A stretch of DNA of 44,880 nucleotides from Acidobacteriota bacterium (GCA_021778515.1 JAJYCJ010000017.1:1-44880), one strand, 5' to 3'. Positions 18,511 to 26,328 are shown, counted from the first letter of the stretch. Notes: generated by a model not told the origin, from the sequence alone. Program-made: numbers and translations.

Positions 18511-20204
18511 GGGGTATCTCCCATCTGGGCCACCTCCACGCTGGGGCGGGGCGCCGGGTAGCTGAGGCGCCTGAGGGTGTAGGCCATGATCTGCGAGAAG
18601 GCCGGAGCGGAGACGGACCCTCCGTATATCTTTCCGACGGGTTCATCCACCATGACCAGCACGACCGCCTGGGGGTTTTCTGCGGGGGCGAACCCGACGA
18701 AGTAGGCGATGAAGAGCTTTCGGCCATCAGGGCTGCGGATGCCGAGTTTCTGGGCGGTCCCCGTCTTGCCCGCCACCGTCACCCCGGGAATGGCGGCGGC
18801 CTTGCCCGTGCCCGCTGTCACCACGTCGGTGAGCATTCCGGTAAGAACCCGGGCCGTTTCGGGCTTCAGGATGCGCTGAAAGGGGGCCTGAGGCGCATCG
18901 GCCAGGATGCGCGGAACCACCTTGTACCCGCCCGAAGCCACGTCGGCGTAGGCCAGGGCGAGCTGGAGCGGAGTGACGCGGAGCTCCTGGCCGAAGGAAA
19001 GGGAGGGGAGCGACAGGAGCGACCACTGGTTGGGAGGGCGAAGGCGCCCAGGCACCTCCCCGTCCAGGCCCAGGGGCGTCACGGAACCGAAGCCGAAGAG
19101 GCGCATGTAGTGGTACATGGTCTCAGCCCCGACTGCCATTCCGATCTTGGCTGCCCCGACGTTGGAGGAGTGGGCCAGAACCTCCTCCAGGGAGTAGACC
19201 GGCTTGATGGGATGTTCGTCGTCGTGGATGGTCTTTGGCCCCACGGTGAGCGTTCCGTTGCCGACGACCACCGTGTCATCGGGGTGGAAGCGGCCGGAAT
19301 CGAGGGCGGCCGAAAGGGTCACAATCTTGAAGGTGCTCCCCGGTTCGTAGGAGTCGGTCACGGCCCGATTCCGCCAGTCTGCTGGCGGGGACTCCCCCGG
19401 GGCGTTGGGGTCGAAGGTGGGCGCCACGGCCATGGCCAGAATGTCCCCCGTGTGGGGGTCCAGCACGATGACCACGCCGTCCTTGGCCTGGAGCTGGCTT
19501 ACGGTCTGCTGGAGGACCTCCTGGGCTTCGTACTGGATCGGCATGTCGATGGTGATTCGAACCGTGCGGGGAGGAGGATCCACGTCGGACACTGCATTCA
19601 CGGGGATCAGCGTGTTGGCCACGGCGTCACGCATGAATTGGAAGCGGCGCGTCCCTCCCTGCAGCACCTTGTTCCACTCGTGCTCCAGGCCGGAGAGGCC
19701 TCCGTCTGTCCCCATGCACCCGATAAGGTTGCTGGCGAGATCTTGGTTGGGGTAGTACCGCCCCCATTCGTTCATGAGCGCGCAGCCCTTGTGGCTGGCG
19801 CAGAGGGCGCGGGCCTCGTCCATCTGGTCGAAGGGCAGCTTGCGGGCGATCCAGGTGAACACGTGCCGCCGGTCCAGCTCCTTCAGGATCTCTTTGGGAT
19901 CGTGCCCGCTCAAGGCGCCGGCGGACGTGGCCAGGCCGACGGGGTCGACGATCTTCTGGGGGTCGAAGGAGTAAAGGGACGGGCAGCGCACGCTGGCCGC
20001 CAGCAGGGTCCCGTTCCTATCCACGATGGTGGCGCGCGGAAGGTCGATCTCGATCACTTCGCGGGCCTGGTTCTGGGCCACCATCGCGTAGTAGCCTCCC
20101 CTGACCAGCTGGAGGTACGCAAGGCGAGCCGTGATGATGGCGGCCAGAAGTCCGACCAAGACGGAGAACCACCGGATTCTGGTCAAGAGACTGTCCCGGC
20201 TCAT
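18507..20204 (-). CDS. ftsI: Septal peptidoglycan transpeptidase FtsI (PBP3)
   Basis: The protein has 565 residues. FtsI is the class B penicillin-binding protein that cross-links septal peptidoglycan with FtsW. It has a short cytoplasmic tail, one membrane helix (about 13-33), a pedestal domain beginning REVIEIDLPRATIVDRNG, and a transpeptidase domain with the three active-site motifs STFK (290-293), SSN (346-348) and KTG (480-482). No PASTA repeats follow. The ATG at 20204 overlaps the ftsL stop by four bases; a longer open frame to 20333 is the wrong frame of ftsL. Confidence 0.96.
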   Translation of the reverse strand: MSRDSLLTRIRWFSVLVGLLAAIITARLAYLQLVRGGYYAMVAQNQAREVIEIDLPRATIVDRNGTLLAASVRCPSLYSFDPQKIVDPVGLATSAGALSGHDPKEILKELDRRHVFTWIARKLPFDQMDEARALCASHKGCALMNEWGRYYPNQDLASNLIGCMGTDGGLSGLEHEWNKVLQGGTRRFQFMRDAVANTLIPVNAVSDVDPPPRTVRITIDMPIQYEAQEVLQQTVSQLQAKDGVVIVLDPHTGDILAMAVAPTFDPNAPGESPPADWRNRAVTDSYEPGSTFKIVTLSAALDSGRFHPDDTVVVGNGTLTVGPKTIHDDEHPIKPVYSLEEVLAHSSNVGAAKIGMAVGAETMYHYMRLFGFGSVTPLGLDGEVPGRLRPPNQWSLLSLPSLSFGQELRVTPLQLALAYADVASGGYKVVPRILADAPQAPFQRILKPETARVLTGMLTDVVTAGTGKAAAIPGVTVAGKTGTAQKLGIRSPDGRKLFIAYFVGFAPAENPQAVVLVMVDEPVGKIYGGSVSAPAFSQIMAYTLRRLSYPAPRPSVEVAQMGDTP

Positions 20205-20632
20205 CGCGCGTGGCCCTTTCGTGCGTTTCGGTTCGCGGGGAGAGCGTCGGCCCCGCCGGCGTCGGGAGCGGCCGGCGCCCGGCCAGCCGTCCCCGGCTGG
20301 GGAGGGGCGGGTGGTGGCTGATCCACGGAGCATTCCTGGGGTGACTCGCTGACCATTCCGAGCTTCTCCCGGGCCACCGAGTTGATGACGTCGGGGGAGA
20401 GCAGGGCCGCCCTCTGGAGGGTCAGGATCTCGTGCTCGTGCAGCAGCTTCTTGCGGGTCTCAACGAGCCTGGAAAGCTCGTACTCCTTGGCCACCATGCG
20501 GGCCGAAAGGCCCACGTATACGATGAAGGGAGTGGCCGCCAGAAAGATCAACACCCCGATTCGGAGGAACTCCGCCAGGGAGCGCCGGTCGGGTTGCCGA
20601 ATCGGCTGGTTGTGGATGATGTTCGCCGTCAT
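20201..20632 (-). CDS. ftsL: FtsL-like division protein
   Basis: The protein has 143 residues: a short cytoplasmic tail, one membrane helix (about 24-43), a periplasmic coiled coil (about 48-75) and a VAREKLGM motif (87-94), as in FtsL/septum-formation initiator proteins. FtsL forms a complex with FtsB and FtsQ and activates FtsWI. A Pro/Ala-rich tail (about 103-143) is longer than usual and has no recognisable domain. Position between rsmH and ftsI and ATGA overlaps on both sides support the call; sequence alone would be weak evidence. Confidence 0.85.
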   Translation of the reverse strand: MTANIIHNQPIRQPDRRSLAEFLRIGVLIFLAATPFIVYVGLSARMVAKEYELSRLVETRKKLLHEHEILTLQRAALLSPDVINSVAREKLGMVSESPQECSVDQPPPAPPQPGTAGRAPAAPDAGGADALPANRNARKGHAR

Positions 20633-21558
20633 AGGCGCTCCCCCGCGCGCAGACGGCCGCTTCGTGAGGCCGCGTTCCGGGCCACTTCCTCATTCGAAGG
20701 CCGGAGGGCGCGGCGGTGGACCAGCGCCAGGATGGGCTTTCGGCCGCACGCGCACACGGGGAGCCGGGGAGGGCAGATGCATCCCTTGGCCAGGCTCCGG
20801 AAGGTCTCCTTGACGATACGGTCCTCCAGCGAATGGTAGGCCAGGATCACGATGCGGCCGCCGGGACAGAGCAGATCGACGAAACGCTCGATGGCGGTAC
20901 CGAGACCCTCCAGTTCTCTGTTGACATGGATCCTAAGGGCCTGGAAGGTGCGCGTGGCGGGGTGGATCTTGCCCCTCAAGTGGGGCGGGACGGCTGCGCT
21001 GACTACTTCCGCAAGCCTGGAGGCGTCGGTGATGGGGGCCTCCGCCTGCGCGGCCGAGATGGCCTTGGCGATTCTCCGGGCGTGGGGCTCCTCTCCGTAA
21101 GTCCTCAGCACCCGCATGAGTTCGCCCTCGTCCGCCCCCGCCAGAAACTCCTCGGCGGACGGACCGGAGGAGGGGTCCATCCGCATGTCGAGCGCCCCTC
21201 TGTCCTGAAAGCTGAAGCCCCTGTGAGACCGGAGCTGCAGCCCGCTCATGCCCAGATCCGCCAGGATGCCGCGCGGAGCCTCCGGAAGCTCGCGGCGCCA
21301 CGCGTCCACGTCCTTGAAATCGGCGTGGAAGAACCGCATCCGCGATCCGAAGCGGGCCAGCGCTTCCCTCGCCAGGGCCAGCGCCTGGGGATCGCGGTCC
21401 ACGCCCAGCACGTTTGTGGAAGGGTTGGCCTCCAGGACCGCCCGGCTGTGGCCGCCCAGTCCCAGGGTGCAGTCAACGTACCACCCTCCCTCCTCAACCC
21501 GGAGGGACTCCACCACCTCCCGGACCATCACCGGGACGTGGAGGGGTTCCGTTCCCAT
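20629..21558 (-). CDS. rsmH: 16S rRNA m4C1402 methyltransferase RsmH
   Basis: The protein has 309 residues. RsmH (MraW) methylates N4 of C1402 in 16S rRNA using S-adenosylmethionine. It begins with the family-typical HVPVMVREVVESL (7-19), has the SAM-binding loop VDCTLGLGGHS (29-39), a LGVDRDPQAL acidic strand, and HPATRTFQALRIHVNRELEGL later. The ATG at 21558 is required to include HVPVM. It lies 65 bases inside the end of mraZ, in another frame. Confidence 0.97.
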   Translation of the reverse strand: MGTEPLHVPVMVREVVESLRVEEGGWYVDCTLGLGGHSRAVLEANPSTNVLGVDRDPQALALAREALARFGSRMRFFHADFKDVDAWRRELPEAPRGILADLGMSGLQLRSHRGFSFQDRGALDMRMDPSSGPSAEEFLAGADEGELMRVLRTYGEEPHARRIAKAISAAQAEAPITDASRLAEVVSAAVPPHLRGKIHPATRTFQALRIHVNRELEGLGTAIERFVDLLCPGGRIVILAYHSLEDRIVKETFRSLAKGCICPPRLPVCACGRKPILALVHRRALRPSNEEVARNAASRSGRLRAGERL

Positions 21559-22012
21559 GCCTCGCCTCGCGAAGGATGCCGGAAACGAAACGGATCGTCT
21601 CGTCCCCGAGCGGTTCCTTCTCCTGGATCTGCATCAGAAGCTCTTCGTTCCAAATTTCGAGGAAGCTGGTCGGATGACCCAAGACCACCACGTCCCCGTT
21701 CATGCGCGTATGCTTTCTAAGCCTGGAGTGGACGAGAACGCGGCCCTGGGGATCGATCTCCTGCTCATCGCCGTAGAGATCCACGGTGCGAAGGAACTGC
21801 TGGACGCGGGGGTCATCGCCCCAGTGATTTCGGCGCAGAGCGTCTTCGATGAGGATCCACTCGGCCAGGGGGTAGAGCCGCATGGACGGAGGACCGTAGG
21901 AGGTCAGGAAGATCCTGGGACCGAATCCCTTGAGGAGGATATCGCGAAACTTGCTGGGGACCTTGAATCGCCCCTTCTCGTCGATCCTGGCGTCCGCGCT
22001 GCCCCGGAACAT
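21494..22012 (-). CDS. mraZ: Transcriptional regulator MraZ
   Basis: The protein has 172 residues. MraZ is an AbrB-type DNA-binding protein that represses its own dcw operon in studied bacteria. Two SpoVT/AbrB-like repeats are visible, each with the DxxxR pattern: IDEKGRFKVPSKFR (about 10-23) and IDPQGRVLVHSRLR (about 85-98). The ATG at 22012 follows AAGGGG. The C-terminus is extended by about 25 Gly/Pro/Arg-rich residues that overlap the start of rsmH by 65 bases. Three operator repeats lie just upstream of the gene. Confidence 0.95.
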   Translation of the reverse strand: MFRGSADARIDEKGRFKVPSKFRDILLKGFGPRIFLTSYGPPSMRLYPLAEWILIEDALRRNHWGDDPRVQQFLRTVDLYGDEQEIDPQGRVLVHSRLRKHTRMNGDVVVLGHPTSFLEIWNEELLMQIQEKEPLGDETIRFVSGILREARHGNGTPPRPGDGPGGGGVPPG

Positions 22013-22057
22013 GGCCACCCCTTGTAGAATGGACCGGCTGGCTGCTTCGGACAGCCA

Positions 22058-22083
22058 GTCCACTTTAGTCCACTTTGGTCCAC
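22058..22083 (-). promoter_or_regulatory. MraZ operator, three direct repeats
   Basis: On the minus strand GTGGAC occurs three times with an exact 10-base period (starting at 22083, 22073 and 22063), with the last two preceded by AAA. MraZ boxes in other bacteria are direct repeats of a TGG-containing hexamer at 10-base spacing. Here the repeats begin about 7 bases after the -10 box and cover the start of transcription, so binding should block the promoter. Confidence 0.8.
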
Positions 22084-22089
22084 ATCGCT

Positions 22090-22118
22090 ATCATAGGGGC
22101 CCGATGGGCCCTTGTCAA
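22090..22118 (-). promoter_or_regulatory. Main dcw promoter (PmraZ)
   Basis: On the minus strand a perfect -35 box TTGACA (22118-22113) and a -10 box TATGAT (22095-22090) are separated by exactly 17 bases. The spacer holds a perfect inverted repeat, GGGCCC-ATC-GGGCCC (22097-22111). It is the strongest promoter upstream of the 14-gene dcw cluster. Confidence 0.8.
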
Positions 22119-22212
22119 GGGGTTTCTCCACAGGGGGTTGGGAACTTCTCGGACGGCCTCGGCACCGGGATGAAATCGGGCCCGAGGAAGCTCATCATGG
22201 AGAGGGTTGCCT

Positions 22213-22228
22213 CCCGCCGCGCGGCGGG
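22213..22228. other. Perfect 16-bp GC palindrome before lipA
   Basis: CCCGCCGC is followed directly by GCGGCGGG, 12 bases before the GGAGGAG ribosome site of lipA. It could form a hairpin in the lipA leader or be a protein site; no direct evidence chooses between them. Confidence 0.35.
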
Positions 22229-22252
22229 CTACCCTACTGCACCGGAGGAGCC

Positions 22253-23116
22253 ATGCGGGAGCTGCAACGCAAACCGGACTGGTTCAAGATCCATCGCCTG
22301 GCGGTCGGTCCCAGGGCCAGCGAGGTCCTCCAGACCGTCGCGCGTCACGACCTTCACACGGTCTGTACATCGGCTGCCTGCCCCAACAAGGGCGCCTGCT
22401 TCTCCGAGGGGACGGCCACCTTCATGATTCTCGGAGACGTGTGCACCCGCGCCTGCCGCTTCTGCAACATCGACAGCGGAAGGCCGCGGGAGGATTTTCA
22501 CGGGGAGGCCGAGCGGGTGGCCGATGCCGCCGCCACGATGGGTCTGCGGTTCGTGGTGGTGACTTCGGTCTGCCGGGACGACCTGGCGGACGAGGGAGCC
22601 GGAGCCTTCGCGCGGACCCTCCTCGCCCTCAAGGACCGCATCGCGGGGGTCCGCGTAGAGGTCCTCATTCCGGACTTTTCCGGCCGGATCGACTGCCTTA
22701 GTAGGGTGCTCGAAGCGGGGCCCGACGTCCTTAACCACAACCTGGAAACGGTCGAGCGGCTGACGCCGAGGATCCGATCGAAGGCGAAGTACCGCCGCTC
22801 CCTCGACGTCCTGCGGGCGGCCGGAGAGCTGGCGCCGAAGATCCCACGCAAGAGCGGCCTCATGGTGGGGCTCGGCGAGACCCGCGACGAGCTCCGCGCC
22901 TCCTTTTCCGACCTCGCCTCCGCGGGCGTGGAACGCCTGACCATCGGCCAGTATCTGCAACCCACCCGGCGGCACCATCCGGTCGCGCGCTACTATCCGC
23001 CCGAGGAGTTTGAAGACATGAGGATGGAGGCCAGGGCCGCCGGGATCAGGGCGGTGCTTTCCGGCCCCCTGGTGCGGAGTTCCTACCACGCCGGCACCTT
23101 CGTAGAACAGCGCTGA
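22253..23116 (+). CDS. lipA: Lipoyl synthase LipA
   Basis: The protein has 287 residues. LipA is a radical SAM enzyme that inserts two sulfur atoms into octanoyl groups on lipoyl domains. Both iron-sulfur clusters are encoded: the auxiliary cluster cysteines C38, C43 and C49 (CTSAACPNKGAC) and the radical SAM triad C64, C68 and C71 (CTRACRFC). The conserved C-terminal RSSYHA supplies the serine ligand. The ATG at 22253 follows GGAGGAG. The strand is open further upstream, but that part has no family similarity. No lipB or lplA lies nearby, so octanoyl transfer must be encoded elsewhere. Confidence 0.97.
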   Translation: MRELQRKPDWFKIHRLAVGPRASEVLQTVARHDLHTVCTSAACPNKGACFSEGTATFMILGDVCTRACRFCNIDSGRPREDFHGEAERVADAAATMGLRFVVVTSVCRDDLADEGAGAFARTLLALKDRIAGVRVEVLIPDFSGRIDCLSRVLEAGPDVLNHNLETVERLTPRIRSKAKYRRSLDVLRAAGELAPKIPRKSGLMVGLGETRDELRASFSDLASAGVERLTIGQYLQPTRRHHPVARYYPPEEFEDMRMEARAAGIRAVLSGPLVRSSYHAGTFVEQR

Positions 23117-23142
23117 CGGTCGAGATCTCTGCGGTTAATCCC

Positions 23143-23151
23143 TGCTACAAT
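23143..23151 (+). promoter_or_regulatory. Extended -10 promoter of moeA
   Basis: TGCTACAAT is an extended -10 element (TGn plus TACAAT) 25 bases before the moeA start, with no convincing -35 box. It would give a leader of about 19 bases that contains the GGGGAGG ribosome site. Confidence 0.5.
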
Positions 23152-23176
23152 GGGCCTTTGATCGGGGAGGAAGAGG

Positions 23177-24382
23177 ATGGGGCTACTTCCTGTGGAGCAG
23201 GCCTTTGCGATGCTCTGGGAACATACTCCCGGGCCGGATCGCGAAGAGCTGAGCTGGCACCAAGCCCTCGGCAGGGTGCTGTTGGAACCGGCTTTCTCTC
23301 TGTTGGACGACCCGGCATTCGATCGCTCCTCCATGGATGGCTTCTCGCTCCAGGCTGCGGGCACCCATGAGGGATCGAGGCTCCCCGTGACGGCGACGAT
23401 CTTGGCGGGCCAGTGCCCCTCGCGACCGCTGGAATCGGGCGGCGCGGTCAAGGTGATGACCGGCGCGCCCATTCCGGCGGGGTCGGATGCGGTGGTGCCG
23501 GTGGAGGACTGCCGTGAATCGGATGGCTTCGTGGAGCTGCTCCGGCCGGTCAGACCGGGAGAGAACGTCCGCTATCGGGGCGAGAACCTGCGCGCCGGCG
23601 AAGCGGTATTTCTTTCCGGCAGGAGGCTGGACGCCTTGGACGTGGCGACGGGGATCGCGCTGGGCATCGAACGGGCCGCGGTTGCCGGGCGCCCCTCCGC
23701 CACCGTCCTGGCCACGGGTTCGGAGCTGGTGGAGCCAGGGTCTCCTCCCGGCCCCGGACAGATCCCGAACAGCAACGGCCCCATGCTGGCGGCGCTCTGG
23801 CAGGCATGGGGCGGCAGGCTCGACGGCGAGGCCTCCGTTCCCGACGGGGAGCAAGAGCTGGAGGCCGCCATCCAGAAGGGCCTCGAATCCGATCACCTGG
23901 TGCTCTCGGGGGGCGTTTCGGTGGGTGAACGGGACCTGGTTCCGGAACTCCTGGAAAGGGCGGGGGTCCGGAGGATCTTTCACAAGGTGGCCATGAAGCC
24001 CGGGAAACCGATCTATTTCGGGCGCCGCGGGGATACCGTCGTGTTGGGATTGCCGGGTAACCCCGTGAGCAGCTTCGTGGGTGCCCTGCTCTTTCTGCAA
24101 GCCTCGCTTCGGAAGCGCATGGCGCTTCCCCCGCCGGCCTGGCGGACGAGGCGCCTGGTGGAGCGCCACGAATCGGGAGGCGGCAGAACTCGGTTCGAGC
24201 CCGCCCTTCTGGTGGATGAAGGAGGGGTCAAACTTCTTCCCCACAAGGGATCCGCCGACCTTCCGGCCTGGCGGGGCGCGGAGGCGCTGGTGGAGCTCCC
24301 CTCCGGCCGCGCGGCCTTTGAGGCGGGAAGCCCCCTCCGCGTCCTCCTCTTCCGGCACGCCGGACGGGAGGCGGGAGCATGA
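23177..24382 (+). CDS. moeA: Molybdopterin molybdenumtransferase MoeA
   Basis: The protein has 401 residues. MoeA inserts molybdate into adenylylated molybdopterin to give active Moco. The order of motifs is that of the family: DRSSMDGFSL (49-58), KVMTGAPIPAGSDAVVPVED (92-111), NSN (198-200), SGGVSVGERD (244-253), MKPGKPIYFG and LPGNPVSSF, then the small C-terminal domain IV. The ATG at 23177 has a GGGGAGG site. Its stop overlaps the next gene (ATGA). No other Moco genes are in the window. Confidence 0.96.
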   Translation: MGLLPVEQAFAMLWEHTPGPDREELSWHQALGRVLLEPAFSLLDDPAFDRSSMDGFSLQAAGTHEGSRLPVTATILAGQCPSRPLESGGAVKVMTGAPIPAGSDAVVPVEDCRESDGFVELLRPVRPGENVRYRGENLRAGEAVFLSGRRLDALDVATGIALGIERAAVAGRPSATVLATGSELVEPGSPPGPGQIPNSNGPMLAALWQAWGGRLDGEASVPDGEQELEAAIQKGLESDHLVLSGGVSVGERDLVPELLERAGVRRIFHKVAMKPGKPIYFGRRGDTVVLGLPGNPVSSFVGALLFLQASLRKRMALPPPAWRTRRLVERHESGGGRTRFEPALLVDEGGVKLLPHKGSADLPAWRGAEALVELPSGRAAFEAGSPLRVLLFRHAGREAGA

Positions 24383-25311
24383 TGGTTTCGCCGCCACAGG
24401 CCGTGTCCAGCCAGCCGCTGGAGACATGGGATATCTGGCGGTTCAGCGCCTGGGGGCCGTGGCTGTCGGTACGACTCCTCCACACGGTGATCTTCCTCCT
24501 GGGGGCCTACCTCCTCGACCGGGCCTGGCGCCTGCTGCTCAAGCGCGTGAAAGCCTCCGTGCGGGAGGACGATCCCGCCGCCCGGGGAGAGCTCGAGCGC
24601 CGGGTCGAGACCGTCACCGCGATCCTCAGGCGCGCCGGCCGGTTGGTGCTCTACTTCACGGCCGGCCTCATGATCCTGAACGACTTCGGCGTGGAGATCG
24701 GCCCCATGCTGGCGGGACTCGGCATCGTGGGCGTGGCCGTGGGTTTCGGAGCCCAGTACCTCGTCCGGGACGTGATCTCGGGCTTCTTCATCGTGATGGA
24801 GGACCAGTTTCGGGTGGGCGACGTGGTGAAGATCGGCGACTTTTCCGGCGTGGTCGAGCACATCTTTCTACGGACCACCCAGATCAGGGCGGCCAACGGA
24901 GACTTGCATATCGTTCCGAACGGTCAGATCGCCTCGGTGACCAACATGACTCGCCAGTGGTCGCGGGCGGTTCTGGACGTGGGGGTCGGCTACCGCTCGA
25001 ACCTCGACCAGGTCTTCGAGGCGCTGCGGGAGATCGGTCGCCTGGTGCAGGAGGAGCCGGAGATTGCACCCCACATCAAGGAGCCCTTCGACATCGTGGG
25101 AGTCACGTCGCTGGGCGAGTCGGCCATAACCGTCCGCATGTGGGCGAAGGTTGGCCCCCTCCAGCAGTGGGCCATCGAAAGCGCCCTGCGGAAGCGGGCC
25201 AAGGAGGTCTTCGACGCCCGCGGCATCGAGATGCCATTCCCCCAGCGCACCCTCAGCCTGGACCAGGCCACGACCGAGCTTCTGCGGACTCGCCTGAAGG
25301 AGGGTGGATGA
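24379..25311 (+). CDS. Small-conductance mechanosensitive channel (MscS family)
   Basis: The protein has 310 residues with three membrane helices (about 28-46, 84-103 and 107-140) and the cytoplasmic beta and alpha/beta domains of MscS. The pore helix shows the Gly/Ala packing pattern AGLGIVGVAVGFGAQYLVRDVISGFFI, and the following domain begins EDQFRVGDVVKIGDFSGVVE and later HIVPNGQIASVTN. MscS channels open under membrane tension to release solutes after osmotic downshock. It is joined to moeA before it and a NicO-like gene after it by ATGA overlaps, though no functional link is obvious. Confidence 0.93.
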   Translation: MMVSPPQAVSSQPLETWDIWRFSAWGPWLSVRLLHTVIFLLGAYLLDRAWRLLLKRVKASVREDDPAARGELERRVETVTAILRRAGRLVLYFTAGLMILNDFGVEIGPMLAGLGIVGVAVGFGAQYLVRDVISGFFIVMEDQFRVGDVVKIGDFSGVVEHIFLRTTQIRAANGDLHIVPNGQIASVTNMTRQWSRAVLDVGVGYRSNLDQVFEALREIGRLVQEEPEIAPHIKEPFDIVGVTSLGESAITVRMWAKVGPLQQWAIESALRKRAKEVFDARGIEMPFPQRTLSLDQATTELLRTRLKEGG

Positions 25312-25949
25312 GCTTCGACCCCGTCCACTCCAGCCTGTTCCTCGCCGTGCTCGCGGTTGCTGGCATCCACGCCTCTCTGCCCACCCACTGGCTCTCGTTC
25401 GTGCTCGTGGCCCGCGCCCAGGGATGGACCCGCCGCCACATGCTCAAGCTCGTGCTCGTCTCGGGACTGGGGCACGTTACGACGACGGCCCTGGTGGGGC
25501 TCCTGGCGGCCGCCCTGGGCAAGGACCTTCAGAGACACGTCTCCCACATGGACACGCCCTTCCCGGCCGTGATCCTCCTGGCCTTCGGGCTCTACTACTT
25601 CGTCATGGGATGGAGACGGGAGGGCCATCGGCACTGCACCCACGACCACTCCAGCGACCCGGTCCGAACCGACCGGCTGGCGGCGGGCGCCCTTTTCTTG
25701 GAAATGACCCTATCGCCCTGCGAGACCCTCATCCCCATCTTCTTCGCGGCTGGATCCCTGGCTTGGCACACCCTCGTGCTCATGGCCCTCCTGATGAGCG
25801 TCATCACGGTGCTGGCCATGGCCACCCTGGCCTTCCTGGCCTACGCCGGCTATGAGAAGCTCACCTTCCCGTGGCTCGAACACAACGAGAGAGTCATGCT
25901 GGGGGCCATCCTGATGGGGCTGGGCGGATTCGGCTACTTCTTCCACTGA
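25308..25949 (+). CDS. NicO/UreH-like membrane protein with His-rich loop
   Basis: The protein has 213 residues and about six membrane helices. Helix 1 carries GIHASLPTHW with H21 and H27, and helix 2 has SGLGHVTTTALVG with H56. These patterns resemble NicO/RcnA and UreH-type metal or thiol transport proteins. The loop at about 103-122 is rich in metal ligands (H107, H109, C110, H112, D113, H114). A role in transition-metal transport is likely but inferred. The ATG at 25308 overlaps the stop of the MscS gene (ATGA); the strand is open much further upstream only as a shadow of that gene. A cysteine in LSPCETLIPIFF is a further candidate ligand. Confidence 0.7.
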   Translation: MSFDPVHSSLFLAVLAVAGIHASLPTHWLSFVLVARAQGWTRRHMLKLVLVSGLGHVTTTALVGLLAAALGKDLQRHVSHMDTPFPAVILLAFGLYYFVMGWRREGHRHCTHDHSSDPVRTDRLAAGALFLEMTLSPCETLIPIFFAAGSLAWHTLVLMALLMSVITVLAMATLAFLAYAGYEKLTFPWLEHNERVMLGAILMGLGGFGYFFH

Positions 25950-25973
25950 AGGCGGGAGAGCGAAAACGACGAA

Positions 25974-25993
25974 GCCCGGCAGTAACGCCGGGC
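25974..25993 (-). terminator. Intrinsic terminator of the initiator tRNA
   Basis: GCCCGGC and GCCGGGC form a 7-bp stem around six bases. On the minus strand it begins ten bases after the tRNA end and is followed by TTCGTCGTTTTC, a broken T tract. The same stem could also help end the plus-strand moeA operon. Confidence 0.65.
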
Positions 25994-26002
25994 CTCGCAC
26001 CT

Positions 26003-26079
26003 TGGTGGCGGGGGAAGGATTTGAACCTTCGACCTCTGGGTTATGAGCCCAGCGAGCTACCGGACTGCTCCACCCCGCG
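26003..26079 (-). tRNA. Initiator tRNA-fMet (CAU)
   Basis: The 77-base cloverleaf has CGCGGGG/CCCCGCC acceptor strands, anticodon CAU in loop CTCATAA, T loop TTCAAAT and an encoded 3' CCA. The anticodon stem ends in three G-C pairs (GGG/CCC) and the first acceptor pair is a mismatch, the two marks of initiator rather than elongator tRNA-Met. The mismatch here is C1-C72 instead of the C1-A72 of E. coli. It has its own promoter and terminator. Confidence 0.95.
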
Positions 26080-26090
26080 ACAAGAGGACC

Positions 26091-26119
26091 ACTATAGGGG
26101 AAGGGCCGCTGGCTGTCAA
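26091..26119 (-). promoter_or_regulatory. Promoter of the initiator tRNA
   Basis: On the minus strand a perfect TTGACA (26119-26114) and TATAGT (26096-26091) are separated by exactly 17 bases. The mature tRNA begins 11 bases after the -10 box, so the 5' leader is only about 4-5 bases. Confidence 0.85.
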
Positions 26120-26228
26120 GCCGGCCGCCGCACCCGGCACCCGGGGGGGAGACCGGATCATGAGGGCGACGGGCCTCCCGGGGACTGGGGCATAAGACTT
26201 GGGAGGGTCGGCGGAGGCGAGCGGGGGG

Positions 26229-26258
26229 TTGCGGCGGACGAAAATCGGAATACATTAT
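26229..26258 (+). promoter_or_regulatory. Candidate promoter of the cytochrome gene
   Basis: TTGCGG (26229-26234) is followed after 16 bases by TACATT (26251-26256) or after 18 bases by CATTAT (26253-26258). It would leave a leader of about 65 bases. Confidence 0.4.
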
Positions 26259-26328
26259 AGCTTCCTGGCCGGGCGTTGGTAGACCGGGTGGTCCCACGCA
26301 CCGAAGCCGATCAGAAAGGGGTCCTCGC

